From contig JBDTRB010000001.1 of assembly GCA_039931865.1 (NCBI GenBank), positions 65,153-129,152 of the forward strand: a stretch of DNA of 64,000 nucleotides. The letters are read 5' to 3'. The stretch is from JALYUA01 sp039931865. GTDB lineage: Bacteria > Acidobacteriota > Thermoanaerobaculia > UBA5066 > Gp7-AA6. Position numbers and translations under genes: made by a program. Positions 17,339 to 26,205 of the stretch are shown here, piece after piece. The notes under the pieces are model-generated. The model saw only the letters and a program-made list of their open reading frames with translations. It was not told the DNA's origin and ran no database searches. Each line of letters starts with the position of its first letter. Position 1 is the stretch's first letter.

Positions 17339-18421
17339 TCAAGAGACCGGCCCCTCGAGCGTGCGGTAGATCGCCTCTGCGATTCCCATGTACGACGCGG
17401 TGACGGAAGACGTGGGCTCTCCCGCCACGATGGGCCTGCCCGAGTCTCCGCCGATCGCGACTTTCGGATCGAGCGGGATCTCGCCTAAGAACGGTACGCG
17501 GAGCTGCTTCGCGGTCTTCTCGCCGCCGCCGTGCTTGAAGATCTCCTCGCGGTGCCCGCACTGGGGGCAGAGGAAGTACGACATGTTCTCGATGATCCCG
17601 AGGACGGGCACGTTCACTTTCTGGAACATCGCCAGGCCCTTGCGGGCGTCGATCAGGGAGACGTCCTGCGGGGTCGTGACGATCACCGCTCCCGAGAGAT
17701 GGATCTTCTGGGTCAGCGTCAACTGCGCGTCGCCCGTCCCGGGCGGAAGGTCGATCAGAAGGAAGTCGAGGTGTCCCCACGCGACGTCCTGCAGAAACTG
17801 CTCGACCGCCTTCATCACCATCGGGCCTCGCCAGATGACCGGCTGATCGACATCCATCAGAAATCCGAGCGACATGACCTTCACGCCGTAACGCTCGATG
17901 GGGACGATCTGGTTTTCAGGATTGATGAAGGGCTTCTCGTCGATCCCCATCATCATCTGCTGCGAGGGTCCGTAGATATCCGAGTCCATGAGGCCGACGC
18001 GGTGCCCGAGCTTTGCCAGCGCGAGGGCGAGGTTCGCGGCAACGGTTGACTTGCCGACGCCCCCCTTCCCGGAGGCGACCGCCACCTTGAAGCGGACGTC
18101 ACGGAGAAGCCCGGGGTCCGTCGGCGGAACGCCCGCAGCGCCGCGGGGAGCGGCCATTGAGGGAGGCTGGACGGACATCCGCACCGTCACGGCGTTCACG
18201 CCAGGCAGCGACCGGAGCTTCTCCTTCGCGTCGCGTTCGATCTCTTCCGCGGCGCGCGGCGATTCGGTGGTGATCTCCAGTCGGAACGAGACGTTCCCGC
18301 CACCGACCGTCAGGTCCTTCACGAACCCGAAGGAGACGATGTCGCGCGACAGTCCCGGGAACTTGACGGTTCGCAGAGTTTCGAGGACTTTTTCTTCCGT
18401 CAGGTCGGTGGTCGGCGGCAT
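17339..18421 (-). CDS. mrp: Mrp/ApbC/NBP35-family iron-sulfur carrier ATPase
   Basis: 360 residues. P-loop ATPase that carries [4Fe-4S] clusters to apoproteins in the cytoplasm. An N-terminal MIP18/DUF59 domain (about 1-90, TEEKVLETLRTVKFPGLSRDI) precedes the deviant Walker A SGKGGVGKST, switch DSDIYGPSQQ and the CPQCGHREEIF motif with the CxxC that bridges the cluster. The ATG at 18421 is chosen over one 60 nt upstream because GGGAGA precedes it by 4 nt and the family starts here. It lies between plsC and the TPR/FG-GAP gene. Confidence 0.93.
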   Translation of the reverse strand: MPPTTDLTEEKVLETLRTVKFPGLSRDIVSFGFVKDLTVGGGNVSFRLEITTESPRAAEEIERDAKEKLRSLPGVNAVTVRMSVQPPSMAAPRGAAGVPPTDPGLLRDVRFKVAVASGKGGVGKSTVAANLALALAKLGHRVGLMDSDIYGPSQQMMMGIDEKPFINPENQIVPIERYGVKVMSLGFLMDVDQPVIWRGPMVMKAVEQFLQDVAWGHLDFLLIDLPPGTGDAQLTLTQKIHLSGAVIVTTPQDVSLIDARKGLAMFQKVNVPVLGIIENMSYFLCPQCGHREEIFKHGGGEKTAKQLRVPFLGEIPLDPKVAIGGDSGRPIVAGEPTSSVTASYMGIAEAIYRTLEGPVS

Positions 18422-18443
18422 TTGATCTCCCGCGGCAAAATTA

Positions 18444-19181
18444 TCACGCGCCGCCGGCGCCGCGCGCCGCGGCGGCCTCATCGCGCAGCGCGGAGACGGC
18501 GGCGCGCGCCGAAGCCGTCAGCCTGGCGCGATCTTTCGTCTCGAGCCCCGCCGTCGAAATGGGCTCTCCGATCGCGAGCACGACGCGGCCTGCGCTCGGA
18601 ACGAGAGACTCGCGCGACAACACCTGGCGCGTCCCGGAGATCGCCACGGGCATGAGAGGGCAGCCCGAGCGCAGGGCCAGGAGCGCCGCGCCTTTCTTGA
18701 AAGGGAGGAGGTCGGCGGTGCGCGTGCGCGTCTCCTCGGGGAAGATCACGACGGACCGGCCGCTTTCGAGGCGCGAGAGCGCGGCCTCGAACGTGGACGT
18801 GCTCCGCGCGCGATCTCCGCGGTCGACGGGCACGAACCCCGCCGCGCGGATCGACCAGCCGAGGACCGGCACCCGGAAGACGCTCCGCTTGGCGAGGAAT
18901 CGCACCTGGATCGGCACGCTCGCGAGGAGGACGAGGATGTCGGCGAGGCTCTCGTGGTTCGCGACGAAGACGACCGGAGGAAGTCCCGAAAGCCGCTCGG
19001 GACGGAGCACCCGGAGCGAAACCCCCGAGAAGGCGAGGATCGTCCGGGCCCATCCACGAGCAAAGCGCAGGAACCAGTCGCCTCGGGGCGGGACGAACGC
19101 GGCGAAGATGGCCGGGATCCCGAAGAGGAGGGTCGCCAGGCAGATCCCGAGCCAGACAAGACCCGCGCGCAACTTCCGCAT
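18444..19181 (-). CDS. plsC: 1-acyl-sn-glycerol-3-phosphate acyltransferase
   Basis: 245 residues. Makes phosphatidic acid from lysophosphatidic acid at the inner membrane. N-terminal membrane helix (WLGICLATLLFGIPAIFAAF), catalytic NHESLAD (H-x4-D), FLAKRSVFRVP, VPVDRGDR and FPEETRTRTADLLPFKKG, in the PlsC order. Length is normal. Divergent from mlaE; TAGGAT (19192-19197) lies 10 nt before the ATG. The shared gap couples phospholipid synthesis and phospholipid transport genes. Confidence 0.9.
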   Translation of the reverse strand: MRKLRAGLVWLGICLATLLFGIPAIFAAFVPPRGDWFLRFARGWARTILAFSGVSLRVLRPERLSGLPPVVFVANHESLADILVLLASVPIQVRFLAKRSVFRVPVLGWSIRAAGFVPVDRGDRARSTSTFEAALSRLESGRSVVIFPEETRTRTADLLPFKKGAALLALRSGCPLMPVAISGTRQVLSRESLVPSAGRVVLAIGEPISTAGLETKDRARLTASARAAVSALRDEAAAARGAGGA

Positions 19182-19191
19182 CGGAGGGCGG

Positions 19192-19197
19192 ATCCTA
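19192..19197 (-). promoter_or_regulatory. -10 box TAGGAT, plsC
   Basis: TANNNT 10 nt before the plsC ATG; short-leader or leaderless arrangement. Confidence 0.35.
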
Positions 19198-19308
19198 GCA
19201 GGCCGGAATTCGCGGGCGTCGCGCGATCCCGCGCGGCGGGTCCCCGTGCGCGCCGCACCGGGAGCAAGTCTTCCCGCTCCCGATGTTTACGTCCGGACGC
19301 GAGCGGCA

Positions 19309-19314
19309 TACAAT
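19309..19314 (+). promoter_or_regulatory. -10 box TACAAT, mlaE
   Basis: TACAAT 9 nt before the mlaE ATG, with TTTACG at a 17-nt spacing upstream (19286-19291) as a candidate -35. Confidence 0.5.
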
Positions 19315-19323
19315 CGCGGGCGG

Positions 19324-20151
19324 ATGCCCGCGCCCCAACAGTCCGCCACCGCCCTTTTCTACCGGAACTTCCGATGGCTCCGCTTTGTGGACCGCTTCGG
19401 GCGGAAGGGTCAGGCGGTCGTGGAGTACGTCGGGGGGCTCACCCAGCTCGCCGGCCAGACGCTCGTCGGAGCGGTCAGCCGCCCTTTTTACGGCGCCGAA
19501 GCCCTTCGTCAGATGGACGAGATCGGGGTCAAATCGGTCTCGATCACCGGGATCACGGCCCTCTTCACCGGGATGGTGCTCGCCCTCCAGACTGCCTATT
19601 CCTTAGCCGCGTTCGGCGGCAAGCAATTCGTCGGTCGCGTTGTCTCGCTGTCCCTGGTCCGGGAGCTCGGACCGGTGCTGACGGCGCTGATGGTGGGCGG
19701 CCGGGTCGGGTCCGGAATCACCGCGGAGCTCGGCTCCATGCAGGTCACGGAACAGGTCGACGCGCTGCGCGCCATGGCGATCTCTCCGGTGCGCCGCCTG
19801 GTCGTTCCCCGGGTCCTGGCGACGCTCATCATGATGCCCGTGCTGGCGGCTCTCGCGGACGTCCTGGGCATCCTGGGCGGGCTCGGGATCGCGATCGTGG
19901 AGCTGCAGATGACGACGCAGGATTACCTGACCAGCATATGGAATCAGCTCCAGATCTCCGACATCATGAGCGGACTCGCCAAGACCTTTTTCTTCGGGTT
20001 CGAGATCGCGCTGATCGGCTGCTGGAACGGCCTGCGCACCGAGGGCGGCGCCGCAGCGGTCGGCATCGCGACGACACGCACGGTCGTGTTCGCCTCGATC
20101 TGCGTCCTGATCTCGGACTTCTTTCTCACGAAGCTCTTCCTTTCACTGTGA
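19324..20151 (+). CDS. mlaE: MlaE-type ABC permease (phospholipid transport)
   Basis: 275 residues, all in the MlaE/YrbE permease family: GVKSVSITGITALFTGMVLALQ, the conserved block VRELGPVLTALMVGGRVGSGITAELGSMQVTEQVDALRAM (split here only for description), and VVPRVLATLIMMPVL. Five or six membrane helices. It works with MlaF (ATPase) and MlaD (MCE hexamer) to move phospholipids between the inner and outer membranes. First gene of mlaE-mlaF-mlaD. The ATG at 19324 is set by the family start and the TACAAT box. Confidence 0.9.
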   Translation: MPAPQQSATALFYRNFRWLRFVDRFGRKGQAVVEYVGGLTQLAGQTLVGAVSRPFYGAEALRQMDEIGVKSVSITGITALFTGMVLALQTAYSLAAFGGKQFVGRVVSLSLVRELGPVLTALMVGGRVGSGITAELGSMQVTEQVDALRAMAISPVRRLVVPRVLATLIMMPVLAALADVLGILGGLGIAIVELQMTTQDYLTSIWNQLQISDIMSGLAKTFFFGFEIALIGCWNGLRTEGGAAAVGIATTRTVVFASICVLISDFFLTKLFLSL

Positions 20152-20158
20152 TCCGTCG

Positions 20159-20998
20159 ATGAGCACCATGGCCAGCCCAACGCGCGAGAGGGGATCGCCG
20201 CGCCCCCGCGGAGAAACAGTTGTCGAGTTCGTCGACGTTTGGAAACGCTATGGCGCCCGCGAAATCCTGGCCGGTGTCAACCTGAGCGTCTACCGCGGCG
20301 AGGTGCTCTGCATCCTCGGGCCTTCCGGAACGGGCAAGAGCGTGGCGCTGCGCCACATCAACGGCTTGACCAAGCCGGACGCGGGAGACGTCCGGGTCTT
20401 CGGGGAGTCGATCGTTCCCTTGAGCGAGGACCAGCTCTCGCCCGTCCGAAGGCGCCTGGCGATGCTCTTCCAGGGCGGGGCGCTCTTCGACTCGATGAAC
20501 GTCGAGCAGAACATCGCATTTCCGTTGAAAGAGCATACGGACAAGACACCGAAGGAGATCGACGAGCTCGTCGCGGAAAAGCTTCAGATGGTCGGCCTCC
20601 CGGGGACTCAGAAGAAGATGCCGTCCGAGCTCTCGGGCGGAATGAAGAAGCGGATTGCGCTTGCCCGCTCGATCGCGCTCGAGCCCGAGATCATCCTGTA
20701 TGACGAACCGACTACGGGACTCGACCCTCTCACCTCCGAGAAGATCGCGCAGCTGATCGTCGACATCAACCTGCGCATCCGAACGACATCCGTGGTCGTC
20801 ACGCACGACATCGTCGCCGCCCGAACGGTCGCGGACCGCCTGGCGTTCCTCCACCAGGGCCGTTTCCAGTTCGTCGGCACGTTCGACGAGGCGGCCCGGG
20901 GAGCCCACCCGGTGCTTTCCGAATATTTCCGATCCATGGGATTCCCCTGCGGCACCGGGGCGTTTCCTGCCGTCGAAGGGAGAACCGTTGGTCAATGA
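20159..20998 (+). CDS. mlaF: MlaF-type ABC ATPase
   Basis: 279 residues. Energises the MlaE permease. Walker A GPSGTGKSVAL, Q-loop FQGGALFDSM (typical of MlaF, aligned with the permease coupling helix), signature LSGGMKKRIALARS, Walker B ILYDEPTTGLD and H-loop VVVTHD. Seven bp after mlaE and overlapping mlaD by 11 bp. The N-terminal ~20 residues are Ser/Arg/Pro-rich and less conserved; a second in-frame ATG occurs at codon 4. Confidence 0.93.
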   Translation: MSTMASPTRERGSPRPRGETVVEFVDVWKRYGAREILAGVNLSVYRGEVLCILGPSGTGKSVALRHINGLTKPDAGDVRVFGESIVPLSEDQLSPVRRRLAMLFQGGALFDSMNVEQNIAFPLKEHTDKTPKEIDELVAEKLQMVGLPGTQKKMPSELSGGMKKRIALARSIALEPEIILYDEPTTGLDPLTSEKIAQLIVDINLRIRTTSVVVTHDIVAARTVADRLAFLHQGRFQFVGTFDEAARGAHPVLSEYFRSMGFPCGTGAFPAVEGRTVGQ

Positions 20999-22244
20999 GC
21001 CCCAGGTCGGCCGCAGATTCCGCGTCGGGCTCGTCGTCTTGGTCGCGCTGGTCGCGCTCATGGCCGGCATCCTGATGGTCGGCCGCCGGGCGAACCTGTT
21101 TCGGAAGAAATTCCCGTACGAGACCCGGTTCGACTCCGCGGCGGGGCTCGTGGCCGGGAACCCGGTCCGGTTGAACGGAGTGACGGTCGGAAACGTGATC
21201 GAGGTCATCCTCTCGCCCGACCCGGCTGACCGCACCGTGCGGGTGGTGTACGACGTGGACCGCCGCGCGGCGCCGCGCCTGAGGAAGGGCACGCGCGCCT
21301 CGATCAAAACGATCGGCCTTCTGGGCGACAAGTACGTCGACCTCGCGGGCGGCACGGCCGAGGAACCTGTCGTGCCGATGAACGGAACAATCCCTCCCGC
21401 GCCGGGCGCCGGAATCGAGCGGCTGCTCGAGGGGAGCGGCGACCTCCTGACCGACCTGTCCGGCATCGCGCGTTCGCTCAAGAACATCCTCGGCCGGACG
21501 GAGCAGGGAAAGGGCTTTCTCGGCGCGCTGACGACGGACAGTCCCGAAAGCGCGCGGCTCGAAAGCGGGCTTCAGACGACGCTCAACACGTTGAACGGGA
21601 TCCTCAAGAAGGTGGATTCGGGGCACGGACTGGTCGGGAAGCTGATCGTCGACGAGAAGTACGGCCGTGAAACCGGCGACTCGCTGCGGGGCGCCGTCCG
21701 GTCGATGCAGAGCGTCTTCGCGAAGGTCGACGAGGGGTTGAAGTCGAACTCCGGCGCGCTGCCGGCGCTGCTGAACGACCCGGAGGGCAAGAAGAAGGTT
21801 TACGCGCTCGTCGACAACCTCTCCGCGGCCGCAGTCTCCCTGGCGAAGGTGACGTCGCAGCTCGAGAAGGGCAACGGCGCCCTCCCGCTCCTTCTCCACG
21901 ACGAGCGGTTCGGCCGCGAGTTCACGAACAACCTGAGAAACTTCTCGAAGCGGCTCGACTCGATCGGCCGGAAGCTCGACGAGGGAGACGGGACGGCCGG
22001 CAAGTTCATCAACGATCCCTCCATCTTCGACGCCGCCAACGACCTCGTGGTCGGGGTCCACGAATCGAAGCTGCTGCGCTGGCTCGTCAGAGACCGGCAG
22101 AAGTCCGGCATCAAAAAGCGCTACACCGACACCCACGGCAAGTCCGCGGCCCGCGACGACGAGGGTCCCGAGGCGGACGCGACACCGGCTCCCCTCCCGA
22201 CTCCGACGCCCAGGGCGGCGTCCCGGCCGGGCGCTTCGAAGTGA
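20988..22244 (+). CDS. mlaD: MlaD-type MCE-domain protein
   Basis: 418 residues. N-terminal membrane anchor (FRVGLVVLVALVALMAGILMVG), then an MCE domain (about 38-125: PYETRFDSAAGLVAGNPVRLNGVTVG and similar), then a long helical region (about 140-370) that would form the periplasmic conduit. The tail is low-complexity (TPAPLPTPTPRAA). It binds lipid in the periplasm for MlaEF. Start TTG at 20988, preceded by GAAGGGAGAA and overlapping mlaF. No mlaA or mlaC gene is in this window. Confidence 0.88.
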   Translation: MVNEPQVGRRFRVGLVVLVALVALMAGILMVGRRANLFRKKFPYETRFDSAAGLVAGNPVRLNGVTVGNVIEVILSPDPADRTVRVVYDVDRRAAPRLRKGTRASIKTIGLLGDKYVDLAGGTAEEPVVPMNGTIPPAPGAGIERLLEGSGDLLTDLSGIARSLKNILGRTEQGKGFLGALTTDSPESARLESGLQTTLNTLNGILKKVDSGHGLVGKLIVDEKYGRETGDSLRGAVRSMQSVFAKVDEGLKSNSGALPALLNDPEGKKKVYALVDNLSAAAVSLAKVTSQLEKGNGALPLLLHDERFGREFTNNLRNFSKRLDSIGRKLDEGDGTAGKFINDPSIFDAANDLVVGVHESKLLRWLVRDRQKSGIKKRYTDTHGKSAARDDEGPEADATPAPLPTPTPRAASRPGASK

Positions 22245-23191
22245 ACGTCCTCATCACGGGAGGAGCCGGATTCATCGGCTCGCACATCGCCGACCGGCGC
22301 CTCGAAAAAGGCGACCGGGTCGTCGTGCTGGACGACTTCAACGACTTTTACGACCCCGCTTTGAAGCGGCAGAACGTGGCCATACACGCCGGGAATCCCC
22401 GGTATCGGGTCGTCGAGGCCGACATCCGCGACCGCGACGCCGTGTTCCGCCTGTTCCGGGAGGAACCGTTCGACACGATCGTGCACCTCGCGGCGCGCGC
22501 GGGCGTCAGGCCGTCACTCGCCGCGCCCGTTCTGTACGAGGAGGTGAATTGCGTCGGCACTCTCCACCTTCTCGACGCCGCGGTCGAACATGGAAAGCCG
22601 CGCTTCGTTTTCGCGTCGTCGTCCTCGGTCTACGGGATCAACGCAAAGACGCCGTTTTCGGAGGATGACCCGATCGACCGGCCGATCTCCCCCTATGCGA
22701 CCACGAAGCGGGCGGGAGAGCTGCACGTCTTCACGGCTCACCACATCCATGGACTCGACGCGATCTGCCTGCGCTTCTTCACCGTCTACGGCCCGCGGCA
22801 GCGGCCGGAGATGGCGATCGCGCGGTTCATCCGGTCGATCGACCGGGGCGAGTCGATTCCGTTCTTCGGCGACGGCGAATCGCTGCGCGACTACACGTAC
22901 GTCGACGACATCGCCGACGGTGTCGAGTCGGCCATTCTCGGACCGCCCGGCTTCGAGATCGTGAACCTGGGCGGCTCGCGTCCGGTCACTCTGAAACGGC
23001 TGGTCGAGGAGATCGAGCGGGCGCTCGGAAAGAAAGCACGGCTCGAGCGGCTTGCGAACCAGCCGGGTGACGTGCCGGTCACTTACGCCGACGTCACGAA
23101 AGCCGAAAAACTGCTCGATTTTCGGGCGCGCGTTCCCCTCGAGGAGGGGATCCGGAGGAGCGTCGCATGGTATCGAGCGCACGGGGCTTAA
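22241..23191 (+). CDS. NAD-dependent nucleotide-sugar epimerase, UDP-glucuronate 4-epimerase-like
   Basis: 316 residues. Extended SDR with the NAD motif GGAGFIGSH, catalytic serine in FASSSSVYG and Y152-x3-K156 (YATTK). The LDDFNDFYDPALKR segment is typical of UDP-glucuronate or UDP-GlcNAc 4-epimerases (CapI/WbpP group). It would convert UDP-glucuronate to UDP-galacturonate, consistent with ugd and uxs next to it. The GTG start overlaps the mlaD stop by 4 bp (GTGA), so sugar genes are transcribed with the mla genes. The exact substrate is not certain. Confidence 0.85.
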   Translation: MNVLITGGAGFIGSHIADRRLEKGDRVVVLDDFNDFYDPALKRQNVAIHAGNPRYRVVEADIRDRDAVFRLFREEPFDTIVHLAARAGVRPSLAAPVLYEEVNCVGTLHLLDAAVEHGKPRFVFASSSSVYGINAKTPFSEDDPIDRPISPYATTKRAGELHVFTAHHIHGLDAICLRFFTVYGPRQRPEMAIARFIRSIDRGESIPFFGDGESLRDYTYVDDIADGVESAILGPPGFEIVNLGGSRPVTLKRLVEEIERALGKKARLERLANQPGDVPVTYADVTKAEKLLDFRARVPLEEGIRRSVAWYRAHGA

Positions 23192-23195
23192 GCGC

Positions 23196-24494
23196 ATGAA
23201 CATCTGCATGGTCGGGACCGGCTACGTCGGCCTGGTGACGGGAGCCTGCCTCGCGGACTTCGGGATGAACGTCCTCTGCGTGGACAAGGACGAGCCGAAG
23301 ATCGCCGCCCTCCAGCGCGGCGAGATTCCCATCTACGAGCCTGGGCTCGAAGAGATCGTCGCGAAGAACGAGCGCGCCGGGCGCCTGAACTTCACGACGG
23401 ACTTGAAGAGCGCGATCGAGAGCTCGCTCGCGATCTTCATCGCCGTCGGAACACCCCCGAAGCCGGACGGATCACCGGACCTGACGTTCGTCCGCCAGGT
23501 CGCCGAGGCGGTCGCGGTCCACATGAACGGCTACAAAGTCGTCGTCACGAAATCGACTGTCCCGACGGGCACCGGGAAGATGATCGAGCAGATCATGCGG
23601 GAGAATGACGGGAAGCACGCGTTCTCGATCGTGTCGAACCCCGAATTCCTGCGCGAAGGCTCCGCGATCGCAGATTTCCTGCGGCCCGACCGGATCGTGA
23701 TCGGAGCGTCGGACCAGAAGGCGGTCGAGGTCATGCAGGAGATCTACTCGCCGCTGTACCTGATCGAGACGCCCTTCGTGATCACGGATGTCGCCTCCGC
23801 GGAGCTGATCAAGTACGCGTCCAACGGATTTCTGGCGGTGAAGATCTCTTTCATCAATGAGATCGCGCGCCTGTGCGAGCTGATGAACGCCGACGTCCAC
23901 GACGTGGCGCGTGGGATGGGCCTCGACAAGCGCATCGGGGGCAAGTTCCTGCACCCCGGGCCGGGGTTCGGCGGCTCCTGTTTTCCGAAGGACACGTCCG
24001 CGGCGGCGGACCTCGCGCGCCAGCACGGCTACGAGTTCCGCATCATCGAGGCCACGATGCAGGTCAACCGGGAGACCAAGGCCCGCATGATCGAGAAGAT
24101 CGAAAAGGCGGCGGGGCCGCTCTCGGGCCGGACGGGCGCCGTGCTCGGCCTTTCCTTCAAGCCGGAGACCGACGACATTCGCGAATCTCCGGCGACGTCG
24201 GTCGTAGCGGGACTTCTCAAATCCGGAGCCCGCATCCGGGCGTTCGATCCCGCAGCCATGGAGAACGCCCGCGCCCTCTTCCCCGACGTCCACTACGCGA
24301 GGGACGCCTACGACTGCGCGACGGGAGCTGACTTCCTCGTCCTCGCCACCGAATGGAACGAGTTCCGGGCTCTCGACCTGCCGCGGCTCGCGGGGTTGAT
24401 GAAGTCCCGGACGATCATCGATTTGCGAAATGTCTACGAGCCCAGGGCGATGAAGGAGGCGGGATGGAATTACACCGGAGTGGGACGCGGTTGA
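23196..24494 (+). CDS. ugd: UDP-glucose 6-dehydrogenase
   Basis: 432 residues. Oxidises UDP-glucose to UDP-glucuronate with two NAD. Rossmann motif GTGYVGLVTGACLA, VGTPPKPDG, STVPTGT, NPEFLREGSAI, K in LIKYASN and catalytic C262 in GGSCFPKD are all present, with the C-terminal GLSFKPETDDIRESP. Starts 4 bp after the epimerase. It supplies UDP-glucuronate to the epimerase before it and the decarboxylase after it. Confidence 0.95.
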   Translation: MNICMVGTGYVGLVTGACLADFGMNVLCVDKDEPKIAALQRGEIPIYEPGLEEIVAKNERAGRLNFTTDLKSAIESSLAIFIAVGTPPKPDGSPDLTFVRQVAEAVAVHMNGYKVVVTKSTVPTGTGKMIEQIMRENDGKHAFSIVSNPEFLREGSAIADFLRPDRIVIGASDQKAVEVMQEIYSPLYLIETPFVITDVASAELIKYASNGFLAVKISFINEIARLCELMNADVHDVARGMGLDKRIGGKFLHPGPGFGGSCFPKDTSAAADLARQHGYEFRIIEATMQVNRETKARMIEKIEKAAGPLSGRTGAVLGLSFKPETDDIRESPATSVVAGLLKSGARIRAFDPAAMENARALFPDVHYARDAYDCATGADFLVLATEWNEFRALDLPRLAGLMKSRTIIDLRNVYEPRAMKEAGWNYTGVGRG

Positions 24495-24594
24495 CGGGAG
24501 CCGTGGGGGGTCAGCCGACAGGGGTCGGGCGAGGGAGGATTCATGCCTCCTCCGCCTTCAGCCCTGATCTTTCACGTCCCCGGATGACCCTCTG

Positions 24595-25527
24595 ATGCGC
24601 GTTGTCGTCACCGGTGGGGCCGGCTTTCTCGGGAGCCACCTCTGCGACAGGCTCCTCGCGGAGGGCCACGAGGTGATCGCGATCGACAATCTGCTGACCG
24701 GAAATCCGAGAAACATCGCGCACCTCCAGCCCGAGAAACGCTTCCGATTTTTCCGGCACGACATCACGCATTTCATCTTCGTCGACGGCCCGGTCGACGC
24801 GGTCCTGCACTTCGCCTCCCCTGCCTCTCCGATCGATTACCTCGAGCTCCCGATCCAGACGCTGAAGGTGGGCTCTCTCGGCACCCACAACGCTCTCGGC
24901 CTGGCGATGGCCAAGGGCGCGAGGTTCCTGCTCGCCTCGACGTCCGAGTGCTACGGCGACCCGCTCGTGCACCCGCAGCCGGAGACCTACTGGGGCAACG
25001 TGAACCCGATCGGGCCCCGCGGCGTTTACGACGAGGCCAAGCGGTTCGCCGAAGCCATGACGATGGCGTACCAGCGGCACCACGGGGTCGAAACACGAAT
25101 CGTCCGGATCTTCAATACCTACGGCGAGAGGATGCGTCCGCGCGACGGACGGGTGGTGCCCGCCCTGATCTCGCAGGCGCTCGTCGGAGAGCCGATGACC
25201 GTGTTCGGCGACGGTTCGCAGACCCGCTCGTTCTGCTACGTCTCCGACCTGATCGAAGGGATCTACCGCCTGCTCCTCTCCGAGGAGAAGGAGCCGGTCA
25301 ACATCGGGAACCCGGCGGAGCTGACCGTCCTCGATTTCGCGAAGACGATCCAGAAGCTGACTGCCACGAAGAGCGAAATCGTCTATGGGCCTCTTCCGGT
25401 CGACGATCCGAAGGTTCGGCAGCCGGACATCACGAAGGCTCGTACGAAGCTCGGATGGGAGCCGAAGGTGAAGCTCGAGGAAGGGCTCGGAAGGACGATC
25501 GAGTACTTTCGAGGCCTCAAGGACTGA
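24595..25527 (+). CDS. uxs: UDP-glucuronate decarboxylase (UDP-xylose synthase)
   Basis: 310 residues. Converts UDP-glucuronate to UDP-xylose through NAD-bound oxidation and decarboxylation. SDR motif GGAGFLGSHLCDRL, ASTSECYGDPL (the Thr-Ser-Glu signature of UXS), Y145-x3-K149, RIFNTYGERM and LPVDDPKVRQPDI identify the family clearly. It follows ugd by 100 bp, a gap holding degenerate GGGGTCA-type sequence. The three enzymes together make UDP-glucuronate, probably UDP-galacturonate, and UDP-xylose for cell-surface glycans. Confidence 0.94.
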   Translation: MRVVVTGGAGFLGSHLCDRLLAEGHEVIAIDNLLTGNPRNIAHLQPEKRFRFFRHDITHFIFVDGPVDAVLHFASPASPIDYLELPIQTLKVGSLGTHNALGLAMAKGARFLLASTSECYGDPLVHPQPETYWGNVNPIGPRGVYDEAKRFAEAMTMAYQRHHGVETRIVRIFNTYGERMRPRDGRVVPALISQALVGEPMTVFGDGSQTRSFCYVSDLIEGIYRLLLSEEKEPVNIGNPAELTVLDFAKTIQKLTATKSEIVYGPLPVDDPKVRQPDITKARTKLGWEPKVKLEEGLGRTIEYFRGLKD

Positions 25528-25559
25528 GCTCCGAGCCTCCTCGCTTGACTCCCGGATGG

Positions 25560-25790
25560 CTACGTGACCCAGAGAAATCCCGACGCGGCCACGATCCCCT
25601 CCCCTGGGGACGAGATGGGGATGACAGCTTTCAGGGTTCCGCTCCTGTCCATCCTGCCCGGACCCGACCGGCCGGAGTCCGTGAACCAGGGCGATCCGTC
25701 CTCCCCGACCGCGAGGCCCGACGGGACCTGCGAGGGACCGGCTGGCGCCAGGGCCGACACAAACACGAAAACCGCCAGAACCCGCGCGCT
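25560..25790 (-). pseudogene. Remnant of a secreted Vgb/NHL-type beta-propeller protein
   Basis: Reading upstream of a GTG at 25766 gives a signal-peptide-like stretch (RVLAVFVFVSALAPA). It is followed by PSGLAVGEDGSPWFTDSGRS, GRMDRSGTLKAVIP and GIVAASGFLWVT before a stop at 25560. These are blade motifs of virginiamycin B lyase-like or NHL propellers (family proteins run near 300 residues), but only one to two blades remain. No canonical start codon precedes the signal peptide. I read it as a decayed gene filling the 344-bp gap between uxs and the ferredoxin; nothing else is seen in that gap. Confidence 0.5.
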
Positions 25791-25871
25791 GCGCTGCTCT
25801 GTCCGGGTCTCTTCCGGGGCTGACCGGGGTGGAAAGGAGAAATCGAACCGCCCCAGGAGGCCGGCCAGGCG

Positions 25872-26114
25872 TTACGGGATCGGGGCGCCGTCGTCTCCGA
25901 TGGCTTCGACCGGGCAGGAGTCCATGGCCTCCTGGCACTGGGCTTCTTCGTCGGGACCGGCGGGTTGCCGGAAGACGTAGGAATACCCCTTGTCTTCCCC
26001 ACGCTGAAAATTCGAGGGCGCTGTCACCCGGCAGACGTCGCAGTCGATGCACTGGGTGTCGACGTAGTACTTCCCCGGCACCGTCTCTACGACCTTGTCT
26101 CTGGGATCCGCCAC
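25872..26114 (-). CDS. Single-cluster ferredoxin ([4Fe-4S] or [3Fe-4S])
   Basis: 80 residues. Small cytoplasmic electron carrier. Cysteine ligands C22-x2-C25-x2-C28 (CIDCDVC) and C67 followed by Pro (DSCPVEAI) fit a one-cluster ferredoxin; C60 is an extra cysteine. GTG at 26114 is preferred: it starts just before the conserved region, and TAGGTT (26122-26127) lies 7 nt upstream. Divergent from a cytochrome c lipoprotein gene, so two redox genes share a 91-bp promoter region. Confidence 0.85.
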   Translation of the reverse strand: MADPRDKVVETVPGKYYVDTQCIDCDVCRVTAPSNFQRGEDKGYSYVFRQPAGPDEEAQCQEAMDSCPVEAIGDDGAPIP

Positions 26115-26121
26115 GCGCGCA

Positions 26122-26127
26122 AACCTA
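26122..26127 (-). promoter_or_regulatory. -10 box TAGGTT, ferredoxin gene
   Basis: TANNNT 7 nt before the GTG at 26114; no Shine-Dalgarno in the space. Confidence 0.4.
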
Positions 26128-26192
26128 ACAGACTCGCCCCCGCGCTTCCCTTCGCGGCCACCGGGTCCGAACCGAAGACGAACAAAGCACGC

Positions 26193-26198
26193 TAGACT
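26193..26198 (+). promoter_or_regulatory. -10 box TAGACT, cytochrome c gene
   Basis: TANNNT 7 nt before the GTG at 26206; no Shine-Dalgarno in the space. Confidence 0.4.
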
Positions 26199-26205
26199 GC
26201 GCCCC

